A stretch of 64,000 nucleotides of DNA, taken from contig JAVTVJ010000846.1 in the NCBI GenBank assembly GCA_034509425.1, positions 496,001-560,000 of the forward strand, in the 5' to 3' direction. Position 1 is the first letter of the stretch; every line of letters starts with the position of its first letter. Under the pieces are notes generated by a model. That model made no database searches. It was given only the letters and a program-made list of their open reading frames with translations, and had not been told where the DNA came from. The DNA is from Eopsaltria australis. Its lineage: Eukaryota > Chordata > Aves > Passeriformes > Petroicidae. Made by a program: the position numbers and the translations under genes. Shown here piece by piece: positions 12,750 to 25,813 of the stretch.

Positions 12750-14006
12750 GGAGAGGTTCTGGAACAACTAAACATGGAAACTAAACTACTACTGGGCACA
12801 CAAGGGACAAGAAAGTCATAAGGTGTCATCAGCATGGAGTCAGAGAAGGGAAATGTTGCTTAACCTGTCTTACAACTTACGATGAAATGACTAGTTTGTT
12901 AGATGAGAAATAAGCAGTGGATATTGTCTACCTTAACTTCAGTAAGGCTTTTGACAGTATCCTCTTGTAGAATTTTTGTAGAGTAACTGGTGAGTATGGA
13001 CTGGATGAAAAGGCAGTGGAATGGATTGAAAATGGGCTAAATGAATGGATCCAGACTGTGCATCAGCAGCATGAAGTCTGCTTGGAGGTCTCTAGCCAAT
13101 GTGTATCCCAGAAGCCGTGCTGGGTTCAGTCCTGTTTGACATCTTTAATGATCTGGATGATGGGATAGAGTGAGGCCTCGGCAAGCTTGCTGATGATGTA
13201 AAATCATAAGGAATGGGTTGTGCTGCCATTTAGAGGGAACTCAGCAAGCTGTAGGAATAGACTAACAGGAACCTCAGTCATTTCTAGAAAGGAAAATGCA
13301 AACAACCTCATGCACCAGCTGCATGATGGGGGTACTGACATGAAAAGCAGCAGCACAGAAAAGCCCTGTGGGTCTGGGTGGGACACCAAGTTGGCTGTGA
13401 GATAGCACTGTGCCCTTGTGGTGAGGAAGGACAGGGGTATCCTGGGCTGCATTAGGATGAGTGTTGCCAGGAATTGAGGGAGGTGATCCTTCTGCTCTCA
13501 TCAGCACAGGTGAGGCCACTACTGGAGTACTGTGGTCTGTTCTAAGGTCCTAGTAAAAGACACAGAGATACTGTAAAGTCCAGTGGAAGGCCCTGAAGGT
13601 GATGAATGCTCCAGAGCTTCTCTTCCATGAGAAGAAGTTGAGCAAGCTAGGACTGTTCATCCTAGAGAAGAGAAGGCTCAGGAGGTGATCTCAGCAATAT
13701 ATGAGGGTGTTAGAAGATGAAGCTAGGCTATCTCTGGTGGTGTCTAGTGACAGGACCAGAAGCAGTGGGCACAAACTGGAACAGAAAAGATTCTCCCTGA
13801 GCATCAGAAAGTCCTTATTCACTGTGAAGCGGACTGAGCATTGATACAGGTTACCCAGAAGGTTGTGGAGTCTCCCTCCTTAGAGATCTTCAAAAGCCAT
13901 CTGGACATAAGCTTAAGCAACCTGTTCAAGACAGTGCTGGTGGAGCAGACAGGCTGGACAATGTGAGGTCCAGAGGTCTCTTTCAGCCTCAACCATTCTG
14001 TGATTT
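12750..14006 (+). mobile_element. CR1 LINE copy, 5'-truncated, with 3' end
   Basis: Plus-strand CR1 covering the reverse-transcriptase core to the 3' terminus. Recognisable blocks in order: AACTTCAGTAAGGCTTTTGAC near 12940 (the D-x-x-K-A-F-D palm motif, here N-F-S-K-A-F-D), a V-P-G/E-A-V-L-G-x-V-L-F-like stretch near 13110-13140, Leu-Ala-Asp-Asp at about 13186-13197 (the catalytic FADD box), GGTATCCTGGGCTGCATTAG near 13436, GTGAGGCCAC near 13510, and the 3' UTR ending AACCATTCTGTGATTT at 14006. Frameshifts and stops, for example TAG and TGA at about 13168-13173 just before the catalytic box, make it non-coding. The 5' limit is uncertain by tens of bases. Plus- and minus-strand open frames at 13204-13519 lie within it and are not genes. 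Confidence 0.93.
12930..13900 (+). pseudogene. Decayed CR1 reverse transcriptase
   Basis: Remnant of CR1 ORF2 within the element at 12750-14006. In the active family this is the target-primed reverse transcriptase; here the NFSKAFD and Leu-Ala-Asp-Asp motifs are still visible, but reading them needs several frame changes and passes through stops. A region around 13200-13330 is hard to align to the family, suggesting small deletions. It cannot make a functional enzyme. Confidence 0.8.
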
Positions 14007-17000
14007 AAAGGTTTCCCACGTGCTGCAGGCATGTGTAGGCAGATACTTGCCACACTTTCTTAATTTGCTAGAGTTAGATAACAAATTGTGGGACTGTTAA
14101 TGTCTTCCTCAATTCATAGCATACTTTTCTCTAGTAATCCATGTAATACTGACAGTATGCAGGATATTTTCATACAATTCATCCTCCTGGCTTTATATTT
14201 TATGAAATCCATTATTCAAAAGGAAAAATGAGTTACTGGAAATGCCCCCTGAAGTTGCTTGTCCTAGTAAGCTGTTTACTAATCAACCTTATTTGTCAAA
14301 TAATCAGAAATGCACGTGAGAATAAATAGCTTGGACAATCTATTTCTTTGTTCTGTGACAACTTAGTTGTGTTGCTATTTAAAATTTATTTCTGTAGCTA
14401 CTTCTGTTTAGATGGATGCTCACAGTTTTTGAGGCAAGTAGAGTATGCTCACTATTTTCTTTTCAGTTTCATTTTGGGAAACAAGAATTCTTCTGTTCAT
14501 AATTGAAGACAAGTTGGGGTTATGAATCTGGTTCAGTAGGTAGTAGAGGTAGTGACAAGCCTCTGATTTATATCTGAATAACTGTTGTTTCTGAAGATTG
14601 GTTACCATAGGTCACTGAATTAAGATGAGAAAGGAATAATAAGGGACCTTTTTTGAGCATTGTCCAGGTATAGGACAACATGGGAATAGCAAGGGAAGTT
14701 AAGGTAACTGTCTTTCATTTTAATGTTTTGCATCAAATGTATAAAAGGCATTTAAACTGGGGCTTCATTTGAATGTTTGTAGATACCAAATTCTGACTGC
14801 TATAATTAGTTGAATTGAAAATATTTGTCTGAATCTGTAAAAAAGTACTCCAAAAATAGAAGTTAATTATATCTAAGGGACTGTATAGAATTTTTGCATT
14901 GTTAGGGCTTGAATGGGCTTTCATGGAATTTTCTTTTCTGATTCATGGGAATCGTAAGTGTGACTGCAGTAACAGAGCCGACCTTTTACTTTAAGAGAAA
15001 CTGAATTATATGTCTGTTGGATTTCAGTTCTTTAACCTAGCTAAAGGAAGGGAGTACTGCAGGTATTCTTCAGATTAATTGTAGTGGCTGCCAAGCTACG
15101 AATGGGTGATTGTCATACACTTCATTGGCACTTGAATTGTCTACATCTCACAGTCTTGTGTCTAGCTCAGGAATTTTTTTTTCTTTTATTATGAGTATGT
15201 GGTACAGTTGCTTACAGAAAATCTTACAGGTATAAATTTGTTTAGCAAGCAAGGAGGACACTCCTACAAGACTGTTCTTTTTGAATTTGATATATTCTGA
15301 ATTTGTAATTATTTTTCCTGGATGTTAAATATTTTAAGTTAATCAATTTGGACAAGTTCATGCAGGTTGACCAGGAACACAAATCAAAGTTTGAAGTTCA
15401 GGGTAACCATATTATTCTTTCTCTGCCTGGTTCAGGAAGTCATAGTAAAGGATCAGCATTAGTGATAGGTTTTCCTTTGAGTAATTGGACACCAGCTAAA
15501 GAAAGTGTTTTTTTTGCCTGTTATGTAAAATCTACTGTATATAATGTTTCATAAAAACAAGGCTACTTTCATGTGTAAATTGTTGCCACTTTGGTTTTAC
15601 TAGATGTATTCATTCTTCATACTTCTTTCTTCCTTACTAACTGTGGAAAGTATGGCCATTTATTTTTTATCAATACTAAGTTTTTGAGAAACTGAGGTTG
15701 TGCAGGATTAGAAAAAGGCTGCTTGAGAAAGTGTCACATGTAATCCAGTTTCCTCCCAGCTATTGTCTTAAATATCTGTAATTTTATAAGAACTTCTTTA
15801 ATAAATTAGTCAGAAGACTAAATAGTCATTTATGATTCAGGCCAGTAGAATCCAGGCAATTTCTGTTTTCTATTTGGGGAATGTCAGTGTCCGCAATAAT
15901 ATGAATCAGCTGTGTGGGTGTTATGGCACACATCTGAGAAACCATTTAGTGGTCAAGTCCTCGAGACCAGGTGCCTGTATTCATATGCTGGCCTGTTGTT
16001 TGTCATATCGTGGTCTCCAAGCAGAAAGGAAATCCCTTGTTAGTCACCAGCTTTAGACATCATGTGGAAAGTCACTTGAAGATGAAATAGCAATTACCTG
16101 CCTCAGAACAATTGTCCTTCTTTGAAATTACTTCCAACACATTACATGTGTTTTTATATGCTTAATTGCAAAGTGCTCCCCCTGTGACATTCTGTACTCA
16201 TGGCAAAACTGTGGGAGACTTTACCTACTCTATTCTACATCTTTCAGTAGTGAAGTCACAGGAGAGCAGGAGATGATGCCAGTCCACCTAATCTAAAACT
16301 ACATGTGACATGTCTCTTTACCAGGGATGTATTCCTGAAGTTGATCCTAAGGTTCACAGTTACTGCAGAGTAGGAAGCAGGTCAATTTCTTTATATTGCT
16401 ATATGTCATATTTTCTATTTTGTTTGAGCTGTTTATGTGTTTAGTTTAGCTATCTAATGTTACTAAGTTTATTTTCTCTTTTTGAAATTCCTCGGTTTAC
16501 CTGCTTGTATCATGTTTTGAATGGACAGTAAACATCCTTTTTTACAAGTTTTGTCAGCTTCTGTGCTAACACATTATTTCTCAAACTACCTAATACATAA
16601 AATTTATTTTGATTTGCTTGTTCAAGTTTGTCTTCTCTTCAGCTAGACGTCTCCACTGTGATCTTGAATACAGGGATGTGTTTTTATCTTATGTCTGGCT
16701 CTGTTGCTGACATGACATAAACTGAATTGGACCCTTCTATTTTTTTACTGTACTTAGAACCTTACTTTTCTGTAATATAATTAAGCATTGATGTTACGTT
16801 AGGATGTGACTATTGGCGTTTGCTTGGGATGTGTTTATGTGCAGAGTAGAACAGTACTTAGAGAATAAGCAGCGTGTTTTACATTAGAATAGATGCATGA
16901 AGTAATCCTTTCTGAATTCATTGTGTGAACTACCTTATTATTTAGTGTCCTTCATATTCCACACTTTGATGTACTGTGGTAACTCAGCGTAATTCTCTAA

Positions 17001-19934
17001 ATAAAGTTTAATACTGCTCATTACTTAGTCTTTTTAACTACTTCTAACAACATTAATCTCTATGTATATACTGTCTACTCTTGTCTCTATGTTGTACTCT
17101 CTCACTTAGTTTAGCTAATCTGTTTCTTTTATATATACTTTAAATTCCTGTTTTACTTCACTATGCAGCTCATGATTGCACCCTGATAAACCTGTATCAC
17201 ATCTAGAATTTAGCACTAATGAGTAGTAGTACAACAATTGCCTGAAATTTATATCTTCTAATTTGAACTGGGACAAAAATGTTAAAGTATAAAACCACTA
17301 GGCCTCTTGGCAAAGCTTTAAATATTTTTTTTATCACTCATAGCAAATGAGTCTTGTCATGTAGAATCATTGTGGAGATTGACCTGTCTATATGTGTAAT
17401 TTATTGTTCCTAAATTTGAGTGCATACAACTCAATTAAGCCTACAGGGCATTATTTGTCAAACATCATCTCTGCTTTTGTAATGGGCTCAACAGTTTTGG
17501 CAGTTTTACGTTAAAGTCATGCAGATAAATGTGATCAGGTGCCTCTTATGATACAAAATACTAATACTCTGAGAAGCTTTACCCTTGTTAACAAGTTCTA
17601 GTAGCCTAGAAACTCAATTTACTATCCCAAGTGATTACTGACTTTTTTCTGTGCTGTTTTTTCTGATACTTCACAAGAACATGTTAAAAGGATTAATTTC
17701 TTAAATTTGTGTAATAGATACTCACAAGGCTATTACATGGAATTTGTATTTTGCCTTTCATTCATTATCAACTCTTATGTCAGGTGATCCTTTTAAATTA
17801 ATATCCTTGGGAAGTGTTGATTCTAACATACATTATCAAACTGCTTTTTCTTGCCTTGAATTATGAATTTTTATTATTTCATGATAGGAGTGCTGGCTGT
17901 AATTCTTGAAATTTATAATACTCATTCTGTGACTTCCATTTCCATGTGTAATAGTCTACTTGAATTGCACCATAGCTAATTCTGGAAGTTGCTTATCTTA
18001 GGAAAGTATTCTGCCTTGAAGTACTGCAAAAGCCATGCTCAAGATACTGTTTGCTAGTCTCTGATAAATGGAACATTCATACAGGCAGTAACTGCTGGAA
18101 ACTGCAGTTAACAATGACCCTGCCTTCATGTTCAGGCAAACTATTTTTTATTTACCCGTGGCAAAGGCATATTTCTTTAAGAGAAAGGCTAGCTGTGTCA
18201 GCTAGCAAAATTGCAAGACTGTTTGGCAAATTGGTTGTGTTGACAGGGTTATAAGTTTCTGTCAGCAACCTGGCCCTGCTGGAAATGAGAGTTGCCTTTC
18301 CATATAACTAAGAAGAACTAAATAGAGAAAGAGCAGATTTTTCTACTATTCCTCTGTCTCCTATGCCTTCTGTGGCAGATGGCAGGTATAATGGATACCT
18401 TGAGCTCTTTTAAGTCACTGAAAGAGCTCTTGTAAATAGTAATCAGTACCCTCTTTTGACACTGAAATTGATTCAGATAATCACTATTAATCATGATCTA
18501 AACCAGCAACCCAGGGCCTTTGTTTTAAAGCATCTGTTAGAATCTTGAAAAGCATTGCTAAGTTTTTGTTCTTTTTTTAAAGGCAATTGGATTTTCATTA
18601 GTTGTTAATCATAAAAGCAGGTCAATTTGCAGCTAAAATAACCTTTGTTTAATTACATATTTTGTTTGTTACCCAGTGAGAAACTACAGGCTTGTATAAT
18701 AATTGTCATGCTGATGTATGCCAATATTTAATTGATTCTTTTGTTAAATGAAGTTATCTCAAGTGTATCTGTCAGACAGAAAAAAAGTAAGCTAGGTAGC
18801 ACAATTTCTAAATTTAGAACTAGATAGTTCACTAGGAAATGTTCTAATTAATACATAAAAGTAATAATTTTTGTCGTATTACCTTCTAGATTTTAAAAGG
18901 AAATAAGTCTCTCATGCATAATTTTCATTTATATGTTGACAGAAGAGTTTATTCTTTTCTATTTCTGGCTAAGGCTGAATGACTGGTCATTTAATTAAAT
19001 TAGCTGAAACATTAAAACAAAGAAAATATTTTTTTGCATCTGCAGAAAAAGCTGTTGCTGTCAAGAGCTGGTTTAACATTTCAACAAGCTGTACACCCAA
19101 GTGTCCAGCTAATGAATTGCTTTTGACTATCTTTTAAACTTTAATAGCAACAATGTACTACTGGAATGCTGTTTGTGTATATTTTAAAATGGATAGCTTG
19201 TGGTAACTCTTATATTAAATATAATTAAAGCTGTAATATACATGTTTATTTCTAAAATGAAAATGCATTTTTCATCAAACTTTGAGTTTGTGGTGAAGAG
19301 GGATGAAGAGAACTTCAATTTGCAGAAGGTGAAAAGCAGTACTTTAGGCTGATTGTTTAAATGACTTTCCTGTGTCAGAACACTGATGATGAATTACATA
19401 CAAACCATGCCACAGTCACACAGGCCTCTGGAGCCCTGCTGCCTCTCATGTGTGCTGGCAGCATGTGCATGTATTTGTGAAACTGAAGACTTTCCCACCT
19501 CTATTAAACTGTTAGCTACTGCTTCGCAGGAGAAAAGGGGCAATAGTGGTGTCCACCATTGCCAGTGGTGGTCTGGGAACGTAAAGACACAGAGAGCTGC
19601 TGGCTGTGAAAGCATCACAGGCATGTCGTACATACATACACTTCTATTTCATCTGGGACTGTTCGTGTAGGTGCTTTGTCTAGCTCTGCTATCTCTGCTA
19701 ACAGATAAGTTTACTTTACAGGTTTTTGTCAAAAGTGAGCAGAAGCCAGAGAAAGACATGCAAACCTATGCAGCTACAGAAGGATGGGGAGAGTCGTTAT
19801 TTTTGCCAAAGTGTTGCTGATCGATCAATTTTTAATCACAGTTTATTTTATGAAACTTTTTTCCCATACTGTGACTGTACAATGAGCAAAATGTAATGAA
19901 ATCACAGTCCAGAGGTGTTCTTTGTGGGGTTGGT

Positions 19935-20914
<980 letters not shown>

Positions 20915-20971
20915 CCTCTTCTGCTAAAATGGGCCTAGTTGAAACGAAGTTGGCGATCATTCCAGGTGCAG
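20915..20971 (+). CDS. AUH: AUH exon 6 (second catalytic Glu)
   Basis: 57-nt internal exon, acceptor TTTTTTAG just before, donor G|GTATGA at 20972. It completes an Ala codon, then encodes SSAKMGLVETKLAIIPGA and the first base of a Gly codon (human Gly219 equivalent). The Glu in LVETK (GAA at 20941-20943, human Glu209 equivalent; Glu164 in rat enoyl-CoA hydratase) is the second catalytic acid/base. The IIPG turn that follows is conserved, with Gly at the human Gly217 position (20965-20967). Ala replaces the Gly I know at human position 218 (GCA at 20968-20970), making PGAG as in enoyl-CoA hydratase and ECHDC2. Exon size and phase fit the human exon 6 boundaries implied by known variants. The next codons (Gly-Thr-Gln-Arg-Leu-Pro, exon 7) are not found downstream in this window. 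Confidence 0.96.
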
Positions 20972-21638
20972 GTATGAATGTTTTTCATAATATTTGGTTT
21001 CAAATTCTGTTTTCAAGCTGCTTGGATATTGGTTGTAAAGAGTTTAAGAACTGAAAGTATAACTGTGGATAAATCTGTTACCTTGCCAAGATTTTTGAGT
21101 AAAATCTTTTGTATTTGGAAGGCCAATTGACCTGCTTTTAGTAGACTCAAGGTGAATGAAAGTTACATAATAAATAATTTTCAAGGAGTTGTTATGAAAG
21201 CTTTTGTTTTTATTTTATGTATAAATCATTGCTACTTAAATTAAGACAGTTGCTGCTCTGGGGAAAGGGCAATAACTGGGAAAAAAGTGTATCCCTGTGA
21301 TTTTTGACCTTAATTTCTGAGACTTTTAGGGAATTTTATACTGTTTCTTTGCTCCTGTTTTCTTTCTAATGGGTGGGACCTATTTTGAAAACACTATATC
21401 CAATTCTAATGGATACTGTTGCAGGTCAGAAAAAAAACCAGTAAAAATAACCATAATGAGAGTAGTGTTCTGAACTTGATGTATAAAACTGTCCCATCCT
21501 ATGACTAATCTGGACAATTATTTTACAATTTGAATTGCTGTATTATTTTGATTATTGTTGAGATGTGATTTCAATCAACACTTTCTGTGGTCAGAGCTAC
21601 ATTTTACATTCTATGATTGATGCCTGGTTTCTTTTTAG

Positions 21639-21721
21639 TGGCAGATAAAGATAATAATGCAGATGATTTTAAAGATGTATTTACTTGTAATGGGGTTGTC
21701 ATGAAATACTATGCCTTGGCA
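21639..21721 (+). other. Possible cryptic or alternative AUH exon (weak)
   Basis: An 83-nt segment has an acceptor-like GTTTCTTTTTAG at 21627-21638 and a donor-like CA|GTAAGT at 21722. Joined to exon 6 it keeps the frame: the leftover G plus TG gives Val, followed by ADKDNNADDFKDVF, TCNG, VVMKYYALA without a stop. It ends in phase 0, so it would not join the phase-1 exon 7 in frame. Read through the donor, the frame stays open to a stop at 21983-21985, as a terminal exon would. I do not recognise the peptide, and an AT-rich 64-kb window can produce a frame of this length by chance. Recorded as a candidate only. Confidence 0.2.
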
Positions 21722-23567
21722 GTAAGTCCCAGTGAAGAAAAAGACATAAATTTATGTTGTTTATCTTTGTTGTCAGTTTTTGCTCTTTGTCCTCCCACTC
21801 CCTCATTTCCTAAGAAATTCTATAGGACAGTATTGGAAACATACCCTCCAGTTCACGAAATTCAGCTCAAATTCTCCATGTATTCTCAGTATTCAACTTT
21901 TTTAGGTTGTCTCATTTCTTTGTCTTCAGTTAATTATAGGTGTTTCAAACTTCTGTGTTCTTACCTTAAAATGCTAGTTAACTGACTCATAAGTTTCGTT
22001 CAGAATATTTTACTGCTATTCAAAGACTGAGGTTTGAAAAATCTCTTCTCCCTTTTTTTTTCTCATCCTAAAATAATGGCTCAGGTGTATGTCTTCAGCT
22101 CTTTGGAAATGTCACAGATTTTATCTTGTTACACTGACTTTTCAACTTACAGTGCTGGGGTACATTCAGTGGTGAATTTTTTCCCCTATTCCTATCAACC
22201 TTTCTGACAACTGTTTTTGTTGTTGAATATATTTGAACTAATCACAACTTCTTTCTAATCAGCCTGTGCTTGCACCAGTCCTGTTGAGCAATGACAATGT
22301 CTCAGCCCTTTTTGCTTCATGTCATCCAAATAGTAATCGATTGTGTTTTTTGTCAACAGAAAGTGAGGAGTGAGTGAAGGAATTTTGCATACATCATTTA
22401 GATAGAGAAGACAGATACACACACTTGAACCATAGGCTTTGTGGGTTAATGGAATATTTTCTGAGAGTGTTTATTTCAAACTGCTCTGAGCCAGAACAGA
22501 ACTGGGGAGTGGAGCTGAAAAGTGAGCTTTAGCTCTTAAGAGGCCTGCATAGATTTCTGCTGCCATCTAGTACACCTGAAATCTGCTGCCAAACTGAGTT
22601 GCTTCTCTGAACTAGGTCCCTGTACCACGGCAAGCTACTGTTTTTATTCTGCTCTGTCAGCTACCAGGAGTATGTGATAGATGTGAAATTTTAACTTGGG
22701 TGATAATGAAGGTGGGTGTTTGAGGCTAAATGGAAAACATTTATGCTGTGAGGTTTTGCTTTTTTAAAACCCCAGAAAGTTATAATCAAAGAGCTGTGTT
22801 GGAAGATTGTTAGTAGAATTTAATGGTATTAAAACACAGATCCAGGGCACATCAGCTGCTACGTTTGGGACTTTGTTGTATATTGTGGTTTATTCCATTC
22901 TTAATGAAATGTGGTTATCAAAAGACCCAGTGAGGTGCTATCCATTGGCCAACCAGTTTTAATACAGATTTCCTAGGTGCAAGAAATTTTTCTCTTGAAT
23001 ATGCACAGATATACTGCAACTTCTAAAGGCTAAGTTTGAGCAGCAGTTAGTTGTGTTAACCAAAATGAATTGTTTCTTCTAAGTCTGCTGAAGGTCTTGA
23101 CCAAGTAGGCATTTATAGAGTGTGCTGTAGTGTAGCAGGTTGAGTCTCCTCAGAAAATTCATCCATGGCAGACAGCATAGCAAGAGCGAGTGAGATGACA
23201 GCAGTGCCTCCTTTTACACAATAGCTGTGTTAACAGACCTGCTGTTCACGTTGTGAGGCAGCAGGATTATTCTTCTGCATTTGGACATCTAAACCCAGTT
23301 TTCTGCACCATGGAAAGAGCTTAAACTGCCAGAATGGGAACTAGGAAAAGTAGAAAAACTCTCTGGTTTTGCTCTTGAGTACATCCCGCTTTCTAGTAAG
23401 GAAGGCAAGATTCAAAGAACTAGTGGAAATGTGTAACAGAGAGAAAAACTTGGTAACTTGGTGATGGGAAGGTTACCTGAGAATGAATATTGATGATTTT
23501 TGGTTTCTAAGGAGAGTCTGCCAGTCATCATTGCACAAGAGATCTTATGCCAACACAAAAAACATAT

Positions 23568-24240
23568 ATGATAGAATAATTTATGTTGGAAAAGACCTTT
23601 AAGCTCACGAAGTCCAACAGTCAAATAAGCACTGCAAAGTTCACCACTAAACCATGTTGCTAAGTGCCAGATCTACACCATTCAAGTGACTCAAGCACTT
23701 CACTGCACAGCCTGTTCCAGTGCTTGACAACCCTTCAGTGAAGAAATTTTTCCTGATATCCAGTGTAAACCTCCCTTGGCACAACTTGAAGCATTTGTTA
23801 CTTGGTAAAAGAGATTGACCCCAACCTCCTTTCAGGTAATTGTAGAGAGTGATAAGGTTTCCCGTGACCCTAATTTTCTCCACGCTGAACAATCCCAGCT
23901 TCCTCTGGAGTTCCTCGCAGGACTTGTGCTCCCTTCACTGGCTCTGTTGTCCTTTTCTTGACACACTCCAGCCCTTTAATGTCTTTTTTTTAGGGATCCA
24001 GAACTGGACACAGGATTCAAGGTGTGGCCTCACTAGTGCCAAGTTCAGGAGGACAATCACTACCCTGGTCCTGCTGGCCACACTGTAGCTAATACAGGCC
24101 AGAATACCATTGACCTTCTTGGCTACCTGGCCACAGCTGTCAACCAGCCACCCCCATGTCCTTTTCTATCAGACAGCTTTCCACCCACTCTGCCTCAAGC
24201 CTGAAGTGTTGCATGGGGTTGTCTCCCAAGTGCCTCATTT
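23568..24240 (-). mobile_element. CR1 LINE, 3' part (RT C-terminus and 3' UTR)
   Basis: The minus strand reads as the end of a CR1 element: a His-Leu-Gly-Asp-Asn-Pro start near 24225, GAGGCCACACCTTGAATCC near 24025, TACCTGAAAGGAGG near 23835, GATATCAGGAAAAATTTCTTC near 23750, and a 3' end reading AAAGGTCTTTTCCAACATAAATTATTCTATCAT near 23568-23600. That 3' end (GGTTGGAAAAGACC-type when read on the plus strand) is the one found in the CR1-Y group as I remember it. It abuts the endonuclease-side fragment at about 24240. Confidence 0.9.
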
Positions 24241-24442
24241 TTTTGTGGACTTTCAGCAAAACTCTCTGTTCAGTCAGGCTGGTCTTCTTTCCTGTTGACT
24301 CGTCTTTAGCCACATAGGGATGGTCTGCTCCTCTGCCTTTAGGATTTTCTTCTTGAAGAATGTCCACTTGAAGAGTGCCTTCCTGAAATCCTTGGCCCTT
24401 CTGGACTGCCTCCCAAGGGACTCTATCAGCTAGTCTAAACAA
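24140..24442 (-). pseudogene. Fused CR1 ORF2 remnant spanning the deletion
   Basis: A 100-codon minus-strand frame runs across the deletion junction. Its N-terminal part (LADRVPWEAVQKG, then DILQEENPKG) is the CR1 linker after the endonuclease; its C-terminal part ([28 protein letters not shown]) is the RT region after the catalytic FADD box. The junction lies near residues 67-69 (LLKVHKKM then RHLG). The whole RT palm is missing, so no reverse-transcriptase activity is possible. I regard the open frame as chance preservation or a recent deletion, not a gene. Confidence 0.75.
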
Positions 24443-24690
24443 GCAAAAGTCTGTCTTCTGGAAGTCTGAGGTGGCAATTCTGCTTAGCCCCTTCCATACT
24501 GCTCTGAGAACTGAAAACTATCATTTCATGGTTGCCTGTGCCCTAGATGGCCTCCGAGCAGCACATCATCCTTCTCTGTTCACAAATAGCAGTAGAGCAC
24601 CTGGCCTTTTGGCTCACTCACCAGCTCCACGTAGTCCAGGAATCTCTTAGACTGTTTCTTCTTTGCTGTATTGTGTTTCAGAGTGTATGG
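24240..24690 (-). mobile_element. CR1 LINE, endonuclease-side part
   Basis: The plus strand reads antisense CR1 ORF2 from upstream of the reverse transcriptase: CTCTGTTCAGTCAGGCTGG near 24265, GAAGAATGTCC near 24355, CTGCCTCCCAAGGGACTCT near 24408, AACTATCATTTCATGG near 24515, CTTCTCTGTTCACAAATAGC near 24570 and TTAGACTGTTTCTTCTTTGCTG near 24650. In family terms this is the C-terminal part of the APE-type endonuclease and the linker before the RT. It is in the same orientation as the 3' part and directly adjacent, with the RT core missing between them, so both are probably one insertion with an internal deletion. Two separate insertions are the alternative. Confidence 0.85.
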
Positions 24691-25799
24691 GTCTGTTCAT
24701 CCCTTCTTTTCTTCAGGTTTCATCACTGTGAACTTGGTGTCTGTTAGCCTGTTGTGGTATAATTTGTGGTTTACAGGGCAGAGTTTGCAAAAACAAACAG
24801 TCCCTAGAATTTTATTAAAAGTAGGTGGCCAGATGAAGGGAAAATTGTATTGGCCTCAGATGAAAAGGTTTCAGCACGAACTAACCTGTTCTTTGGCATG
24901 AAAGAAAGGGCACAGGAGTTGTTGTGTATGTCTCAGCTGTGGGTAATGTTTCAGTCAGAATACTCATCTCAGTGGACAGCAGTGAGTTTGTTTGAGACAG
25001 GATTTCATGAGGAACCAGACTTCATTAGCTTTGCAGTTTAAGGAGATGCTTGCTGTCAGTCAGAGTGCCTTTTCTCAAAGCTATTCATTGCTAAAAGGAT
25101 TTACTGTTTTTTTATCTCTTAGTTAAAAAGCTGTTTAAACAACTTATTTTCTGTGTAATCCTGTGTCTGTACAGCACTCAAAATAATGTGGGCAGATTCT
25201 TTTTACACAAGAAAATTGTGTTCATTCTCTTTGTTTTGTTTCCTAAACTGACATTAAAAAAAGTGCCAATATCTGTCATTAATTGAATGTAGTTTTTGAT
25301 GTCTCTCAGCTTGCAAAGGGAGTGTTTTTCAGTGACAGCTTTCTCTTCAGCCAAAAATTGTGTTTTGGAGCATTTTTTTTGTTGAAGTCCTTTGTTTTTC
25401 TCCATTGTAACTTTTTAAAACTGTTACCATTAATGATGTAATTCAGTTGTTTACCTCTAGATTCTCACAGTGAATGTCATTCTAAGCCTGCAATTGCTAG
25501 ATGATGCCTTTCTGGCAGATCTGCTTTTATTTATTAGTATTGTATTTATATACTACTTGATATTAGATCTGTTATGAGAAGATAAAAATGCTTGTAAAGA
25601 ACATACATAAACTTTCTACTCTGTTAATAGAATGAGATATATTAGCTGTACAAGGGGAAGTATTCTGTGATAGCAAGAAGTGGAAAAGACAGGCATATCT
25701 ATAAAAAACAATTTGCGTTTTCTTTATGCAGTTTATTTCCATGAAAGATATAGGTGTAAGCTAGAGGTATTGGTTTACATCAAGAATTATGTTTCCACC

Positions 25800-25813
25800 A
25801 AAAAAAAAAAAAA
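25800..25813. repeat. Poly-A run (A14)
   Basis: Fourteen consecutive A in AT-rich intron; no retrotransposed body is visible upstream. Confidence 0.85.
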
